64,000 nucleotides of DNA. It comes from Apteryx mantelli (Eukaryota; Chordata; Aves; Apterygiformes; Apterygidae). How positions within the stretch are numbered: position 1 is the stretch's first letter; the number at the start of each line of letters is the position of its first letter. Made by a program: the position numbers and the translations under genes. The stretch lies in NCBI RefSeq assembly GCF_036417845.1, contig NC_089978.1, positions 127,812,183 through 127,876,182 on the forward strand, given 5' to 3'. Positions 61,857 through 64,000 of this stretch are shown here, one piece after another. Under the pieces are notes generated by a model that was not told the origin of the DNA, did not search any database, and saw only the letters and a program-made list of their open reading frames with translations.

Positions 61857-64000
61857 TAAGAATGCATAAGAAAAAGGAGGGTCAAGCACTAACAGGTGTA
61901 GGAGGGATCCTGCCAGCCTCTCTGGCTAACTCAGAATGGTTTCCCTGGAGATGTTTCATTAATGAAGCAACTGCTGTTCTCATCTGGAGAATGTGTTTTA
62001 ATATTTTACTGGTTTTATCTATTCTTTCTTTCATGTAGGACTTCTCAAAGAAGGTACCAAGCACAGAGCTGAACTGGTGAAACCGACTCCAGTGGCTGCT
62101 GCAGGGAAGTACTCACCGACTGACCCTTGCTTCTGGCTCTGCTGAGGTAGATGAGTTCACATTTCATGTAGCTGGCGCACACCTCTTGCGATAGCCTGCC
62201 CAGACATCCTTCCCTCTGAGTATTGTTTATGGGTTTGTAGTTTCATTAATAAATAACATTGGTACAGGACATGGGCTGCTGCAGGGTTCACTGCTTTATT
62301 ACAGATGAGCTGATTTATACATGGCTAAAGTCTGAGAGCAAGACTTCCCCACATCAGGAACGATCAGCTTTTAGCCATACTCATTAGAGGACTTTGGCTC
62401 ATACCTCCTGCTCCTGGAATGGGTGCGTGTCCATGCCATTCCCAGCTTACCCAGGGCCATGCTACAGCTTTCACCTCCCTCTGTTGGGTTCAGTGGTTTG
62501 CCCACCCGAAGGCTGAAGGAGTGTAACCTTGCGTCTTAGGGCATGTGCTTCCGCAGGGCACATGGGGAGCTCTGTCTGCAGCTTAACAGGTGCAGCAGGC
62601 TGGTCCTGGCCTCTTGGAGGCAGGGAGAAGACAGCGTACGTTGGCCACTGCAGCCATGCAGGACACCAGGACTGAAGCAGCTAGCATGGTTTGGAGCCAA
62701 GCGCCTCCTCCTGTCCCATGTCTGAGCAGTGAGAAGGCTCCAGGTCCAGGTGCCGTTGTGCTCCTCATTCCCCCCTTCCTCGGTTCTGTGCTCTCTAACA
62801 CCCTGCTGCCTCACTCAGGAAAGCCAGGCTGGCCTGAAGAGCGCAGGGGCTTGGTGAGGGGCTGAGCAGCAAAGATTAAGAAAGGAGCTCAGGGTTTGGC
62901 TGTAAGACTTGTTTATATGTTTACTGTTGCCTGGGCAAAGCACAGGGCAGGGAGAGATGGAGCTAAAAATAAGAAAGATGGGAGTTTAAATGAAATAGGA
63001 ATAACTAAAAGGAGAGGGACAGGGAAAGTAGCAGAAATAAATAGGGCAGCAGCACCAGCACGAAACAGAAAGTGTGGCAGGAAAACAATGATGAAAGCAA
63101 TCACCAAAGCCCTCTCTTCCTACATCATCTTACAAGCAGCTCTACACACAGCTCACCTTGTGTTCACACCAAATGCAGTCTGTTTCCTGTGGGGTTTTGT
63201 GTAGGTGTGGAGATCCATCCTTAGAGCTGCTTGCCACTTAGCTAGCTCTGCTTGAGGAAAGGGACAGTTGCCAGGAGAAAGCTAGGGAAAAACAGAAAAC
63301 TAATACTGGGATGTAGCCACTCTTGCAGCATCTCACCACCAGCAGAGTACAAGCACCTTACTCGGCTCCTGTGAGAGAAAATGAGGGGGCCTCTCCGGAG
63401 ACTGAAGAGATGCGCTGATCTCTAGTACAGACCAGAGGTCTGGCAAAGGGAAGAGCATCAAGTCAGCAGTCAGACCTGCTGCTTATTTTAGTTCCATTAG
63501 AAGCTCTAAAGCCCATTTTTATATTGGGAAAATGCCTGCATTTTTAATGGGCTTTATATCCATAAGATTATAAAAGCTTTCAGTGAGCATCTGCTGTATC
63601 TAGGAAGGTTGTTGGGACTAACCTTCAGATTTTAGAGGCTGGGATGAGGAATCTGCTGACAGGGCTTTGAAATAAGACACAGAAAGAACAGGCTGATTTG
63701 TGAACCTGAAATAGACTGTCACAGGAAAACACCCTTGCCTACTCACTGGAAAAGCTCAAGACAAAAAGCCTCATAATAACTCTGTATCTGAGCAATCCTA
63801 TTGACTCCTTTGTGGAAAGCTAAGTTTGAGTGTCCGTGATGTGGGGATCTTGGCTAGCTAAATCTGTATCTCATAATAGATCTGTTACATACATACATGT
63901 TGTGGGGTGACTTACAGTTACCAGGAAGCTGCTGTACCCTTTCTGGCAGTATACAGTGAGAAGAATCTTGCACTGTATATATGAGTATGTGTAAATGTAT
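61857..64000. other. No gene seen
   Basis: Non-coding to the window end. GC-rich at 62540-62870 with four mutually overlapping frames and no domain. A perfect 11-base inverted repeat (TAAAGCCCATT at 63507-63517, AATGGGCTTTA at 63546-63556) encloses 28 bases. Confidence 0.5.

Noticed and set aside
61664..62038. 124-codon frame rich in Ser/Leu
   Set aside because: The central part is translation of a CT microsatellite.
1..64000. CRISPR arrays, operons, bacterial or viral genes
   Set aside because: The sequence has vertebrate repeats and low coding density; no spaced palindromic repeat array or retroviral gag/pol/env text was seen.

Overview
The window is vertebrate nuclear DNA, most likely from a bird. 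The main evidence is a 5'-truncated LINE at about 43.28-43.98 kb. It ends in the avian-type CR1 3' signature (GGTTGGACTAGATGATCTCC, then an ATTCTGTG octamer repeat). Interspersed repeats are sparse, and the rest of the repeat load is old: CR1/L3-type LINEs, MIR-type SINE fragments and one decayed RTE-type LINE. This was judged from sequence patterns alone; species and chromosome cannot be assigned.

I find no protein-coding gene I can name. Open reading frames rarely exceed 120 codons, lack recognisable domains and usually have an equally long competitor on the other strand. The window therefore looks like a gene desert or the inside of a very large intron. The one clear gene is a class II tRNA-Leu(CAG) at 43191-43273 (+), with intact A and B boxes and a TTTT stop seven bases downstream. 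The CR1 copy starts directly after that terminator.

Layout: 0-9 kb holds an ancient CR1 with an internal duplication (0.83-1.49 kb), a MIR relic and a second CR1 (5.9-6.1 kb). From 9 to 20 kb there are several AT/TAAT-rich or motif-dense blocks that read like conserved non-coding elements. One carries a palindromic RFX X-box followed by CCAAT and AP-1 sites (9.27-9.29 kb). A solitary CpG island lies at 23.27-23.58 kb, and another enhancer-like block at 24.2-25.5 kb. From 26 to 36 kb there is a series of MIR fragments and two old CR1 relics. A minus-strand RTE-type reverse transcriptase relic spans roughly 38.4-39.45 kb. The tRNA/CR1 pair follows at 43.2-44.0 kb. A 31-base exact direct repeat then brackets 44.19-48.34 kb. 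The remaining 48-64 kb is mostly unremarkable, apart from a MIR relic at 55.5 kb and an unrecognised minus-strand open frame with plausible splice signals and a CpG-rich 5' end at 57.6-58.0 kb.

No multi-gene system is visible. The best leads are the tRNA-CR1 junction, the 31-base repeat pair, the orphan CpG island and the RFX/AP-1 module.
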